NCBI RefSeq assembly: GCF_008642355.1
Contig: NZ_CP029193.1
Location: 5,666,001-5,730,000, forward strand
Direction of reading: 5' to 3'
DNA length: 64,000 nt
Source: Streptomyces venezuelae
Lineage (GTDB): Bacteria; Actinomycetota; Actinomycetes; Streptomycetales; Streptomycetaceae
Shown here: in pieces, positions 18,840 to 28,158 of the stretch
How the letters are laid out: each line of letters begins with the position of its first letter
Numbering within the stretch: position 1 is the stretch's first letter
Notes under the pieces: model-generated
What the model was told of the DNA's origin: nothing
The model's database searches: none
Seen by the model: the letters and a program-made list of their open reading frames with translations, nothing else
Program-made: the position numbers and the translations under genes

Positions 18840-20041
18840 CGCTTGTCCTCGCTGTCGCGCTTGGTCATGTCGGGGGCGGGAGAGGGCGCGGGGGCAGGGG
18901 CCGCGGGGGCCGCCGCCGGGGCCTGCTGCGGGGGAGCTGCGGCGTAGGGGTTCGGCGTCCCGGGCGCGCCCTGCGGCATCGCGAAGGGCTGGCCGCCCGG
19001 CTGGGGCGGCGGCGGGGCGTACCAGCCGGGCTGGCCCTGGCCGGGCACCGGCGCCTGCTGGCCGGGCGGCAGGGCGCCGGGCGCCATCTCCTGCTGGAGG
19101 CCCGCGCGCTGGTCGACCGTGGAGCGGTAGTCGACGGCGCCCTGCGTCATCCGCATGTACGCCTCCTCCAGCGACGCCTGGTGCGGGGAGAGCTCCCACA
19201 GGCGGACGTCCGCGCCGTGCGCGAGGTCGCTGATGCGGGGGAGCGGCAGGCCCGTGACACGGAGCGCGCCGTCCTGCTCGGGCAGCACCTGGCCGCCCGC
19301 CTCGGTGAGCGCGGCCGTCAGCTTCTCGCGGGCGATGGTCTCGCCGTCCGGCGTCCGCACCCGCGCGAAGTCCGCGGAGTTGTGCGAGATGAAGTCCTTG
19401 ACGCTCATGTCGGCGAGCAGCTGGCCGCGGCCGATCACGATCAGGTGCTCGGCGGTGAGGGCCATCTCGCTCATGAGGTGGGACGACACGAAGACCGTGC
19501 GTCCCTCGGCCGCGAGCGACTTCATCAGGTTGCGGACCCAGAGGATGCCCTCGGGGTCGAGGCCGTTGACCGGCTCGTCGAAGAGCAGCACCTGCGGGTC
19601 GCCGAGGAGTGCCGCCGCGATGCCGAGGCGCTGGCCCATGCCGAGCGAGAAGCCCTTGGAGCGCTTCTTCGCCACGTCCTGGAGGCCCACGACGCCGAGC
19701 ACCTCGTCGACCCTGCGGGCCGGGATGCCGGAGAGCTGCGCGAGGCAGAGCAGGTGGTTGCGGGCGTGCCGGCCGCCGTGGACGGCCTTGGCGTCGAGGA
19801 GCGCGCCGACCTGGCGCGGCGCGTTCGGGAGCTTCCGGTACGGATAGCCGCCGATCGTCACCTGCCCGCTGGTGGGCGCGTCGAGCCCCAGGATCATGCG
19901 CATCGTCGTCGACTTGCCGGAGCCGTTCGGCCCGAGGAAGCCGGTGACGGTTCCGGGCCGCACCTGGAAGGAAAGGTTGTACACGGCTGTCTTGGCGCCG
20001 TAGCGCTTCGTCAGACCGACTGCCTCGATCATTCTCCGCAC
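18836..20041 (-). CDS. ABC transporter ATPase with Pro-rich tail (first pair)
   Basis: ATPase of 401 residues. The ABC domain fills about residues 1-230: Walker A GPNGSGKST, signature region FSLGMGQRLGIAAALLG and Walker B VLLFDEPVNGLDPEG. A C-terminal regulatory region follows, then about 100 residues rich in Pro, Gln and Ala (GQGQPGWYAPPPPQPGG). Both this tail and the permease N terminus are of the same composition, which may help them contact each other; that is inference. It is a paralogue of the ATPase at 21779-22756. Upstream is a short non-coding region with a probable promoter. Confidence 0.93.
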   Translation of the reverse strand: MRRMIEAVGLTKRYGAKTAVYNLSFQVRPGTVTGFLGPNGSGKSTTMRMILGLDAPTSGQVTIGGYPYRKLPNAPRQVGALLDAKAVHGGRHARNHLLCLAQLSGIPARRVDEVLGVVGLQDVAKKRSKGFSLGMGQRLGIAAALLGDPQVLLFDEPVNGLDPEGILWVRNLMKSLAAEGRTVFVSSHLMSEMALTAEHLIVIGRGQLLADMSVKDFISHNSADFARVRTPDGETIAREKLTAALTEAGGQVLPEQDGALRVTGLPLPRISDLAHGADVRLWELSPHQASLEEAYMRMTQGAVDYRSTVDQRAGLQQEMAPGALPPGQQAPVPGQGQPGWYAPPPPQPGGQPFAMPQGAPGTPNPYAAAPPQQAPAAAPAAPAPAPSPAPDMTKRDSEDKR

Positions 20042-20151
20042 CCATCGAATGGTTCAGGACGTCGGGGCACACGCCCCCGTAAGGGTTAGGAGGATAACGG
20101 TGGGCTGACGGTTCCAGCCAAGAGCAAGTAAACCCGGCGCCGCACGTCGCT

Positions 20152-20985
20152 TCACACGGACGAGTGCGACAGATCCGTCCACGGCAGATCGGTCCAGGGC
20201 AGCACCCAGCCCTCCTCCGCGAAGAGCAGCGTGCCCCGCGCGCGCAGCTCGGGGTCGGCGGCGGCCCTGCGCACCCAGGCGGCGGCGTCGGGGCCGAGGA
20301 GCTCGCGCAGCGGCGCGGACGCGTCGAGCAGGGTGTCCAGGAGCGCCGCCTGGTCGCCGCCGCCGGGGCGGGGCAGGCCGGTGAGCGGGTCGGCGAGGAC
20401 GCCGCGCGCGCTGACGTAGACGGACGCGCCGGTGAGCGGTTCGCCGGACGGCAGGGTCATCGCGTACGCCTCCCCGGACAGCGGTACGCGCCGGTAGTTG
20501 GGGAGCTCCGTGGCGTCGACGGCGGGCAGCTGCGCGGGGTCCAGCCAGGAGACGACGAGCGTGCGCTGCTCCCCGGCGCGGGCGTAGGGCGCGGCCGCCA
20601 CGTATCCGGCCCGGCCGATGTGCGCTGAGCAGCCGATGCCGAGGCCGCGCAGCCGCACGGGCACCATCGGCACCGTGCGCGGGATGCCGAGCCTGCCGAG
20701 CTTGTGGGCGAGCTGTCCGGGGGAGGCGTTGGAGCCGACGGCGAGCACGGGGTGACGTCCGGCGACGGGCGCCTGCCCGAGGGCGTCCAGGACGTCGTCC
20801 AGGGTCCGGGGGGAGCCGTCGACCGTCCACGAGCCGAGGCCGCCCGGCCGCGCGTGCAGCGGCAGCAGCTCGGTCCCGGTCAGCAGGGCGGGCGCGCTGA
20901 CGGGCGGGCCCGGGTAGGTGAGGGGTTGCAGCGCGGGCACGCCGTCGAGGCCGAGCGCCGCGAGCCCGTGGTCCTGTGCCGTCAC
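20152..20985 (-). CDS. GGCT-like fold protein, unknown substrate
   Basis: A 277-residue soluble protein. Residues around 83 read PVLAVGSNASPGQLAHKLGR, which resembles the GSN motif of the gamma-glutamylcyclotransferase (GGCT-like) fold, and a later ATELPNYRRVPL resembles the conserved acidic-residue and YRR segment of that fold. I infer a GGCT-like enzyme but no specific reaction. The GTG at 20985 is preceded by a G-rich stretch. It lies between the two paralogous ABC transporter pairs, in the same direction, and could be co-transcribed with the first pair or be independent. Confidence 0.65.
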   Translation of the reverse strand: MTAQDHGLAALGLDGVPALQPLTYPGPPVSAPALLTGTELLPLHARPGGLGSWTVDGSPRTLDDVLDALGQAPVAGRHPVLAVGSNASPGQLAHKLGRLGIPRTVPMVPVRLRGLGIGCSAHIGRAGYVAAAPYARAGEQRTLVVSWLDPAQLPAVDATELPNYRRVPLSGEAYAMTLPSGEPLTGASVYVSARGVLADPLTGLPRPGGGDQAALLDTLLDASAPLRELLGPDAAAWVRRAAADPELRARGTLLFAEEGWVLPWTDLPWTDLSHSSV

Positions 20986-21004
20986 ACGCCCCCCTGATGT
21001 ACCG

Positions 21005-21775
21005 CTACGCGTCCCGTTTCTTCAGCAGTACGTACCCACCGATCAGCGCGAGCACCACCCACGCCAGCATGATCGCGAGCCCGCCCCACGGCCCATACGG
21101 CGTGTCGTCGTCGAACGGCGACTTGACCTGCATGATCTTGCTCCCGGCCTGGTCGGGCAGGAAGCGGCCGATCTTCTTCGTCGCCGATACGTTGCCGAGG
21201 ATGCTGGAGATCAGGAAGAAGAACGGCATCAGGATGCCGAGGGAGAGCATCGGGCTGCGCAGCATCGCCGCGACGCCCATCGAGAACACCGCGATCAGCG
21301 TCATGTAGAGCGCGCCGCCGATGACGGCGCGCAGCACGCCGGGGTCACCGAGGTGGGCCTTGTACGGCCCGAGCATCGCCTGGCCCACGAAGAACGTGAT
21401 GAAGCTGGTGGCCAGGCCCACCACGAACGCGAGCAGCGTCGCCACGGCGATCTTGCCGAACAGGAACGTGGCGCGCTGCGGGACCGCGGCGAGCGAGGTG
21501 CGGATCATGCCGGTGCTGTACTCGTTCGCGACGACGAGCACCCCGAAGACGATCATCGCGAGCTGGCCGAGGGACATTCCGGCGAAGCTGATGTACGTCG
21601 CGTCGAAGGTCAGCCGGTCCTTCGCGTCGAGGCTGTCGTAGTCGTTCTTGGACAGGATGCTGATCAACGCGCCGAGCGCGATCGTGACGACGCAGGCGAG
21701 GCCGAGCGTCCAGATGGTCGACGAGACCGAGCGGATCTTGGTCCACTCCGATTTCAGCACTTGTGCCGCGGCCAT
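21005..21775 (-). CDS. ABC transporter permease (second paralogous pair)
   Basis: Permease of 256 residues without the Pro/Gln-rich tail of its paralogue. It starts KSEWTKIRSVSSTIWTLGLA and ends LLKKRDA, closely matching the permease at 17895-18839 in both end motifs and in the YSTGMIRTSLAAVPQR segment. Six membrane segments are visible. It begins 3 bases after the stop of the ATPase gene upstream, so the two are one operon. Substrate unknown. Confidence 0.92.
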   Translation of the reverse strand: MAAAQVLKSEWTKIRSVSSTIWTLGLACVVTIALGALISILSKNDYDSLDAKDRLTFDATYISFAGMSLGQLAMIVFGVLVVANEYSTGMIRTSLAAVPQRATFLFGKIAVATLLAFVVGLATSFITFFVGQAMLGPYKAHLGDPGVLRAVIGGALYMTLIAVFSMGVAAMLRSPMLSLGILMPFFFLISSILGNVSATKKIGRFLPDQAGSKIMQVKSPFDDDTPYGPWGGLAIMLAWVVLALIGGYVLLKKRDA

Positions 21776-21778
21776 CGC

Positions 21779-22756
21779 TCAGGCCCCCTTCCGCTGCTGC
21801 TGCCAGCCTTCGCCCCAGCCGCCTGTCTGCGGTGGTGGTGCCGCCCCGCTGTCCGTGTGCGCGTGGTACTCGACCGACTCCGCGGTGAGCTGCATGAAGG
21901 CTTCCTCCAGGGAGGCCTGCTGGGGACTCAGTTCATGGAGGACCAGCTGACGGCTCGCGGCGAGCTCGCCGAGCTCCTCCGCGGGCGTTCCGTCCACTTC
22001 GAGGGCGCCGTCGCCCGCCTCGACCGCGGTGATGCCCGTCTCGTGCAGGACGTCGAGGAGGCGTTCGCGCTGCGGGGAGCGGAGTCTGACGTACGACCGT
22101 GAGTTCTGCCGGATGAAGTCGGACATCGACATGTCGGCGAGGAGGCGGCCCTGTCCGATGACGACGAGGTGGTCGGCGGTGAGCGCCATCTCGCTCATCA
22201 GGTGCGAGGAGACGAAGACCGTACGCCCTTGCGCGGCAAGGGACTTCATCAGGTTCCTGATCCAGTGGATGCCCTCGGGGTCGAGGCCGTTGACGGGCTC
22301 GTCGAACATCAGGATCTCGGGGTCGCCGAGGAGCGCCCCCGCGATGCCGAGGCGCTGGCCCATGCCGAGCGAGAACCCTTTGGCCTTCTTCTTCGCGACG
22401 GCGGTCAGTCCGACGGTGTCCAGGACCTCGGTGACGCGGGCGCGCGGGATGCCGTTGCTCTGCGCGAGGCAGAGGAGATGGTTGTAGGCGCTCCGGCCGC
22501 CGTGCATCGCCTTGGCGTCGAGCAGGGCGCCGATGTACTTGAGGGGGTCCTTCAGCTGCGCGTAGTGCCGGCCGTCGATGCGGACGGACCCGGCCGACGG
22601 GTTGTCGAGGCCGAGCAGCATGCGCATGGTGGTGGACTTCCCCGCGCCGTTCGGCCCGAGGAAACCGGTGACCATGCCAGGCCGGACGGTGAAGGTCAGG
22701 TTGTTGACGGCCATTTTCTCGCCGTACCGCTTGGTCAGCCCGTCGAGCTCGATCAT
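21779..22756 (-). CDS. ABC transporter ATPase (second paralogous pair)
   Basis: ATPase of 325 residues: Walker A GPNGAGKSTTMRMLLGLD, signature region FSLGMGQRLGIAGALLG and Walker B ILMFDEPVNGLDPEG. The N-terminal MIELDGLTKRYGEKMAVNN matches MIEAVGLTKRYGAKTAVYN of the first pair. It lacks the long Pro-rich tail but has a short Gly/Pro/Gln end. Both ATPases have LGMGQ where most ABC proteins have LSGGQ, a conserved variant of this subfamily. A terminator upstream separates it from filP. Confidence 0.93.
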   Translation of the reverse strand: MIELDGLTKRYGEKMAVNNLTFTVRPGMVTGFLGPNGAGKSTTMRMLLGLDNPSAGSVRIDGRHYAQLKDPLKYIGALLDAKAMHGGRSAYNHLLCLAQSNGIPRARVTEVLDTVGLTAVAKKKAKGFSLGMGQRLGIAGALLGDPEILMFDEPVNGLDPEGIHWIRNLMKSLAAQGRTVFVSSHLMSEMALTADHLVVIGQGRLLADMSMSDFIRQNSRSYVRLRSPQRERLLDVLHETGITAVEAGDGALEVDGTPAEELGELAASRQLVLHELSPQQASLEEAFMQLTAESVEYHAHTDSGAAPPPQTGGWGEGWQQQRKGA

Positions 22757-22778
22757 GCGGCAACGCTAAAACGGGACA

Positions 22779-22810
22779 AAGCCCCCTGCCACCGGAGTGG
22801 CGGGGGGCTT
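22779..22810 (-). terminator. Terminator downstream of filP
   Basis: AAGCCCCCTGCCAC (22779-22792) pairs with GTGGCGGGGGGCTT (22797-22810) with one G-T wobble and a 4-base loop. It lies after the filP stop on the same strand and before the ABC ATPase start, so it insulates filP from the transporter operon. Confidence 0.8.
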
Positions 22811-22830
22811 CGCTGTCCTGACGGAGCGCT

Positions 22831-23766
22831 TCAGCGGGTCTGCTGCGCCGGCACTCCACGGGAGATCGGCTCGTCCTCCGCGGGCGTACCCGCGGCGGCC
22901 ACGGCCGCACCCGTGAGCGTCGCCAGCATCTCGCGCACGTTCGTCAGCTGCGCGTTGATGGAGTCGCGACGGTTCGTCAGAGCGGCGAGCTCGCGCTCGG
23001 ACTCCGAACGGATCCGGTCCGCCTTCGCGTTCGCGTCGGCCACGATGTCCTCGGCCTGGCGCTGCGCGGTCTCCACCGTCTGGCGGGCGCGGCGCTCCGC
23101 GTCCGTACGCAGCTTCTCGGCCTCCAGGCGCAGCTGCTCCGCGCGGTGCTCGATCTCCGCGAGGCGCTTCTCCGCCTTGGCCTGACGCGAGGCCAGATCA
23201 CGCTCGGACTGCTCACGGCGCTTGGCGAGGTTCGTCTCGAAGTCCGCGGCGGCCTGGGCGGCCTTGGCGCGGGTCTCCTCGAAGAGGGCGTCGGCCTCCT
23301 CACGCTTGGACTGCGCGTCCTTCTGGGCCTCGGCGCGCAGCGCGCTCGCCTCGCCCTTGGCCTTCTCGACGATCCGGACGCCCTCGTCCTCGGCCTTGGC
23401 CTTGCGCTCGGCCGCGAACGACTCGGCGTCGTTGCGCACCTGCTGCGCGGCGGACTCGGCGAGCTCGCGGTGCTGCTCGGCGGCGCGCCGGGCCTCCTCG
23501 CGCAGGTCCTTCGCCTCCTCCTCGGCGAGGCGGAGGATCTTCTCGACGCGGGCACCGAGACCGGCGTACGACGGCTCGGCGTCGGCGACCTGGGCCTGGG
23601 CGTTCTGCGTCTCGAGGTGCAGTTCCTCGATGCGCTTTTCCAGAGCAGTGATACGGGCCAGAGCACTGTCACGGTCGGAGACGAGCTTGGAGATACGTTC
23701 GTCCACCTGAGCGCGGTCGTACCCACGCCGCACAAGCTCGAAGCCGTAGGGGGAAGTGTCGCTCAT
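22831..23766 (-). CDS. filP: Coiled-coil cytoskeletal protein FilP
   Basis: Intermediate-filament-like coiled-coil protein of 311 residues that forms a gradient at hyphal tips and gives the hypha stiffness. The N-terminal FELVRRGYDRAQVDERISKL is the conserved segment before the rod, then almost continuous Ala/Glu/Arg/Gln heptads and hendecads run to about residue 270, and the tail is NRRDSINAQLTNVREMLATL. Position beside scy and length match S. coelicolor FilP (SCO5396, from memory). FilP assembles through contacts with DivIVA and Scy. No membrane segment. Confidence 0.93.
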   Translation of the reverse strand: MSDTSPYGFELVRRGYDRAQVDERISKLVSDRDSALARITALEKRIEELHLETQNAQAQVADAEPSYAGLGARVEKILRLAEEEAKDLREEARRAAEQHRELAESAAQQVRNDAESFAAERKAKAEDEGVRIVEKAKGEASALRAEAQKDAQSKREEADALFEETRAKAAQAAADFETNLAKRREQSERDLASRQAKAEKRLAEIEHRAEQLRLEAEKLRTDAERRARQTVETAQRQAEDIVADANAKADRIRSESERELAALTNRRDSINAQLTNVREMLATLTGAAVAAAGTPAEDEPISRGVPAQQTR

Positions 23767-23948
23767 GGGGTTCCTGTCGAATGAGACCGGTGAGGTGATA
23801 GAGGGAATCCTAGGGGTCCAAGCGGCGTGTCATCGAGCAGATGCCCGTTTGATCTGGAGAATGACACCCCTTTTGAGTGGTCAACCGCGGGAGCACTTGC
23901 CAGGGACAGGGCCAAAGGTCCTTTCAAAGCACGGGCGATGCTCCTTGG

Positions 23949-26900
23949 CTACCCATCCGACTGCTTCCCACTCGAACGTGTAGACCCTGCCGCGGCTCCG
24001 GCTTTGACGCCACCCGCGGCAGAGCCGCTGCCGGGCCCGGCTTTCGCGCCGCCCGACGGGGCCTCGAAAGACTCCAACGCCTCCAGCACGTCCTGGACAC
24101 GGGAGATCTCGGCATTGATGTCGGCCCGGCGCCGGACAAGCACCTCCAGCTCCTGCTTGCCCTCCTCGACGATGCGCGTCGCCTCGGCCTCTGCCTCGGC
24201 CTTGATGCGCTCCGCCTCGCGCGTCAGCTCGCTCTTCTTCGCCTCGGCCTCCTTCAGAAGACCCTCGGCCTTCTTCACGGCGGAGATACGGACCTTGCTC
24301 GCCTCGGAGGTGGCGTCGGAGAGGAGCTCCTTGGCCTTCGCCTCGGCCTCGGCCAGCTGCTCCTCCGCGGCCTTGACCAGCGCGTCGCAGCGCTCGCCCG
24401 CCGACTTCATCGCCTCCGCGGACTCGCGGCGCGCACGCTCGTGCAGTTCCTCGATCTCGGCCGTCACCCGGTCGCGCTGCTCCTCCGAGCGCTCCCTTAT
24501 GGCGGTCGCGTCGCCACGGGCGCCGACCAGCAGCTCGTCCGCGTCCGTACGCGCCTTCTCCACCAGCGAGTTGCCCTCGACCGTCGCCGCCGCGACCAGC
24601 CGCTCGGCCTCCTTGCGGGCAGCGCCCACCATCGTGTCGGCCTGCGCCTCGGCGTCCGTCGTCGCCTTGAGCGCCTTCTCCTGCGCGTCCGCCGTCAGCT
24701 TCTCCGCCTCCGCGGCCGCCTCCGTGATGAGCGTGTCGACCTGCTCGGCCGCTTCCTGACGGCGCTTGTTGGCGGCCTGGCGGGCCTCGTCCAGGGTCCG
24801 CTCCGCCTCCTCGCGCGCCTCGGACGTGAGCCGCTCGGCCTCCCGCGCCGCCTCCGCCTTGACGCGCTCGGACTCGCTGCGGATCCGCTCGGAGTGCTGC
24901 TGCGCGGAGTTGACCGTCTCGGCGGCCTCGGCGCGCAGCCGCTCCGCGTCGCCCGAAGCGTCCGCGATGAGCTTCTCGGCCTTCGCCACCGACTCCGCGC
25001 GGACCCGCTCCGCCTCGGTCGTCGTCTCGGCCTTGAGCCGCTCGGCCTCCGCGGTGGACTCGGCACGCAGCCGCTCCGCCTGCTCCGCCGCCTCCGTGCG
25101 CACCCGCTCGGCCTCCGCGGCCGTGTCGGACTGCAGCTTCTCGGCCTCGCTGCGGGCCTCGCCGATCAGCCGGTCGGCCTGGCTCGCGGCGTCGTTGCGG
25201 ATGCGGTTGGCGTCCTCGCGGGCGTCGGCGCGCGTACGGGACGCGTCCTGCTCGGCCTGCGCGATGGTGTCCGACGCCTCCGTGCGCACCCGCTGGGCGT
25301 GCTCCGAGGCGTCCGAACGCATCCGCTCGGCCTCCGCGATGGCCTCCGAGACCGTGCGCTCGGCAAGGGCCTTCGCGGCCTCCGACGCCTCCGTCGCCTC
25401 GCGCCGGGTGCGGTTGGCGTCCTCGGTGGCACGCTCCCGCTCCGCGTAGGCGTCGGCGCGGACGCGGTCGGCCTCCTCCTGCGCCTCCGTCCGCGTGCGC
25501 TCGGCGGCGTGCTCGGCGGCCGACCGCAGGCCCGCGACCTCCTCCTGCGCCGCCTCGTGCAGGCCGGCGACGGAGTCCCGTACGGACTGGGCGTGCTGCT
25601 CGGCGGCCGTGACCATCTCGGTCGCGCGGCGGTCGGCCTCCTCGACCAGACGGATCGCCTCGGCCTGCGCCTCCTCGACGCGCTTGCGGGCGGAGGCGAG
25701 GAGTTCCTCGCTCTGCTCGCGGGCCCGCTCGCGCTCCTGGTCGGCCTCCGCGCGGGCGGAGCCCAACGTCTCCTCGGCCTCGCGGCGGCGGCGCGCGGCC
25801 TCCTCCTGGGCGGCGGCCAGCTCCTCGGCGGCCTCCGTGCCCACGCGTTCGGCGGCGGCAGCCGCCTCCGCGCGCACGCGGTCCGCGGACTCCTGCGCCT
25901 CGGTCTTCAGCCGCTCCGCCTCCGCGGCGGCCTCCGAACGCAGTCGCACGGCGATGTTCTCGCCCTCCGCGCGGGCCTGCGACGCGTCGGCGGCGGCCTC
26001 CGTGCGCAGCCGCTCCGCCTCCGTCTCGGCCTGCGACTGGAGTGTGCGGATCCGCTCGGCGGCCTCCGTGCGCAGCCGCTCCGTCTCGTCCGCGGCCTCC
26101 TTGCGGATGCGCTCGGCCTCCGCGCGGGCGTCGGACAGCGCCTGCTCGGCCGCTGACAGCCGTTCCTCGGCCTCCGTGTGCAGCCGCGTCAGCTCTTCGG
26201 CCGCCTCGGCCTGGCGGGCCGCTATGGCCTGCTCGGTCTCCTCGCGCAGCGCCCGCGCGGCCTCCTCGGCCTCCGACTTCGTGGCCTCGGCCTGCTCGGC
26301 GGCCTCCTCGCGGTGCCGCTCGGCCTCCGCGCGGGTGCGCTCCAGGGTCTCCTCGGCCTGCGTGCGCAGGGACGTGGCCCGCTCGACGGCCTCGGCACGG
26401 ACCCGCTCGCTCTCGGCGGTCGCGGCCGTACGCAGCTCCTCGGCGTCGGCCTTCGCCTTGGCGAGGAGCTCCTCGGCGGACTTCGCCGCCTCCTCGATCT
26501 CCTTGACCGCCTCGCGCCGCGCCTCGCTGCGGATGCGGTCGCCCTCGGTGGCCGCGTCGGCCCGCAGCTGCTCGGCCTCGCCGCGCAGCCTGCGCGCCTC
26601 CTCCTGCAGCTCGACGGTCTTGGCGCGGTACTCCTTGGTGTCGTCCTTCGCCGCGCCCTTGAGCTCCTCGGCGATGTCGTGCGCCTCCGCGCGCAGCCGG
26701 TCCGCCTCGGCCTCCGCCTCGGAGCGGATCCGCTCGGCCTGCTCGGTGGCGGCCTTCGTGGTCTCCTTGGCGTTCTTGGACGCCTTGTCGAGGACTTCCT
26801 CGGCGGTCCGCGCGGCCTTCGCGAGCTGGCCCGCGGTCTCCTCGGCGGTGATCGTGCGCGCCTTCTCGGCGGCCTCCGCGATCAGCTTCTCGGCCTCCGC

Positions 26901-27920
26901 ACGGGCGTCGGCGATCAGCTGCTCGGCCTCGGACCTGGTGGCCTCGGCCTCCTTGGTGGCCTCGCCGACCAGCCGGGCGACCTGCTCCTTCGCGGTGCGC
27001 GTGCGCTGCTCGTTGGCGCCCTCGGCGGCCTGGAGCTGCTTGGTCGCGGTCTCCTTGGCCTCGGCGAGCACCTTCTCGGCCTCGGCGCGCGCCTCGCGCA
27101 GCGCCGTCTCGGCCTCGGCCATGCGCTGCTCGGCGGCGCGGCTCGCCTCGGCGGCCTGGCGGCGCGCCTGCTCCGTCTCGGCCGCCGTGCTGGACCGCAG
27201 CTGCTCGGCGTGGTCGGTGGCCTCCTGGGCCTGCGTCGACGCGGCGTTCAGGAGGCGCTCGGCGTCCGAACGGGCACGGCGCAGGATGGCCTCGGCCTCG
27301 GCGCGAGCGGCCTCGGCGTCACCGGCGAGGCGCTGACGGGCCTCCTCGGCGACGCGGGCGGCCTCGGCGCGGGCGGCGGCCAGGGCCTGGTCGGCCTCCG
27401 CGCGTGACTCGTCGAGGAGGCGACGGGCCTGCTGTTCGGTGCGGGCCCTGAGCTGTTCGGCCCAGGCCACGTTCTCGTTGACGTGCGACTCGACGGTCTG
27501 CCGGCGCTCGCTCAGCTCCTGGTCGAGCTGCTGGCGCCGCGTCACGGCCTCGGTGTGCAGCTCGGACTGGAGCCTGGCCTGCTGCTCGGCGTGCTCCTGG
27601 AGGATGCGCTGGGTCTGCGCCCTGGCCTCACGCAGTTCGCGCTCGGCGTCGGCACGCAGCTGTTCGGCCTGGATCTGGGCATTGCGGAGCAACTGCTCGG
27701 CCTGATACCCGATGTCCGCGCTGTCGTAGGCAGGGCGGGACGCGAGGTTGCGGCGCGCCTCGTGCAGCTTGGCGCGCAACACCTCGACCTGGTAGCCGAG
27801 GTCCTCGGCGTGCTGGACGGCCTTCTCCCGCTCGGTCTTCAGCCGGTCCATCTCGGCCTCGAACCGGGACAGACTGTCCGTCTCAGCCCGCGAGTTCTCT
27901 TGGCGTTCGTAGCCCCGCAC
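23949..27920 (-). CDS. scy: Scy, giant coiled-coil polarity scaffold
   Basis: A 1,323-residue protein that is almost wholly coiled coil; S. coelicolor Scy has about the same size. Scy organises the tip polarity centre with DivIVA and controls the number of new tips and septa. The N terminus RGYERQENSRAETDSLSRFE, then DRLKTEREKAVQHAEDLGYQ, is the conserved start of the family; the rod is Glu/Ala/Arg-rich with repeated segments of the form EAERLRTEAAEQAERLRAES. The GTG at 27920 matches the Scy start; a longer upstream frame is not protein-like. Position next to filP supports the identification. Confidence 0.95.
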   Translation of the reverse strand: MRGYERQENSRAETDSLSRFEAEMDRLKTEREKAVQHAEDLGYQVEVLRAKLHEARRNLASRPAYDSADIGYQAEQLLRNAQIQAEQLRADAERELREARAQTQRILQEHAEQQARLQSELHTEAVTRRQQLDQELSERRQTVESHVNENVAWAEQLRARTEQQARRLLDESRAEADQALAAARAEAARVAEEARQRLAGDAEAARAEAEAILRRARSDAERLLNAASTQAQEATDHAEQLRSSTAAETEQARRQAAEASRAAEQRMAEAETALREARAEAEKVLAEAKETATKQLQAAEGANEQRTRTAKEQVARLVGEATKEAEATRSEAEQLIADARAEAEKLIAEAAEKARTITAEETAGQLAKAARTAEEVLDKASKNAKETTKAATEQAERIRSEAEAEADRLRAEAHDIAEELKGAAKDDTKEYRAKTVELQEEARRLRGEAEQLRADAATEGDRIRSEARREAVKEIEEAAKSAEELLAKAKADAEELRTAATAESERVRAEAVERATSLRTQAEETLERTRAEAERHREEAAEQAEATKSEAEEAARALREETEQAIAARQAEAAEELTRLHTEAEERLSAAEQALSDARAEAERIRKEAADETERLRTEAAERIRTLQSQAETEAERLRTEAAADASQARAEGENIAVRLRSEAAAEAERLKTEAQESADRVRAEAAAAAERVGTEAAEELAAAQEEAARRRREAEETLGSARAEADQERERAREQSEELLASARKRVEEAQAEAIRLVEEADRRATEMVTAAEQHAQSVRDSVAGLHEAAQEEVAGLRSAAEHAAERTRTEAQEEADRVRADAYAERERATEDANRTRREATEASEAAKALAERTVSEAIAEAERMRSDASEHAQRVRTEASDTIAQAEQDASRTRADAREDANRIRNDAASQADRLIGEARSEAEKLQSDTAAEAERVRTEAAEQAERLRAESTAEAERLKAETTTEAERVRAESVAKAEKLIADASGDAERLRAEAAETVNSAQQHSERIRSESERVKAEAAREAERLTSEAREEAERTLDEARQAANKRRQEAAEQVDTLITEAAAEAEKLTADAQEKALKATTDAEAQADTMVGAARKEAERLVAAATVEGNSLVEKARTDADELLVGARGDATAIRERSEEQRDRVTAEIEELHERARRESAEAMKSAGERCDALVKAAEEQLAEAEAKAKELLSDATSEASKVRISAVKKAEGLLKEAEAKKSELTREAERIKAEAEAEATRIVEEGKQELEVLVRRRADINAEISRVQDVLEALESFEAPSGGAKAGPGSGSAAGGVKAGAAAGSTRSSGKQSDG

Positions 27921-28158
27921 TGCGCGGTCCCATCCTTCCCCAAGCTCGTCGAGCAGGGGATACCCCAACCCTGGTCGCACGTCTTTCCAACGAGCCCCGT
28001 CCATCCGCCGAACGAGGCCCCCGGGGGAATGGTGTCAGATCAACAGCGGAGCATGGGCTGCTGCCCCGACGCTCGTCCCCCGAAACCCGGACCCCGGCAT
28101 GTGGCCGCCCCGACTTCGGACGGCCGCCCCTCACCCTACCGGCCCGGATATGGGGAGG

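Noticed and set aside
17895..20072. Possible permease fusion running from 20072 to 17895
   Set aside because: The first 411 codons are an out-of-frame reading of the ABC ATPase gene; the real permease begins at 18839 with an ATGA overlap.
23877..26156. Large open plus-strand frame over scy
   Set aside because: Heptad coding on the minus strand keeps the opposite frame open; it has no start signal or recognisable domain.
24000..27900. Scy gene as a repeat-array or recombination artefact
   Set aside because: The repeats are heptad/hendecad periodicity of a coiled coil, and length equals that of known Scy.
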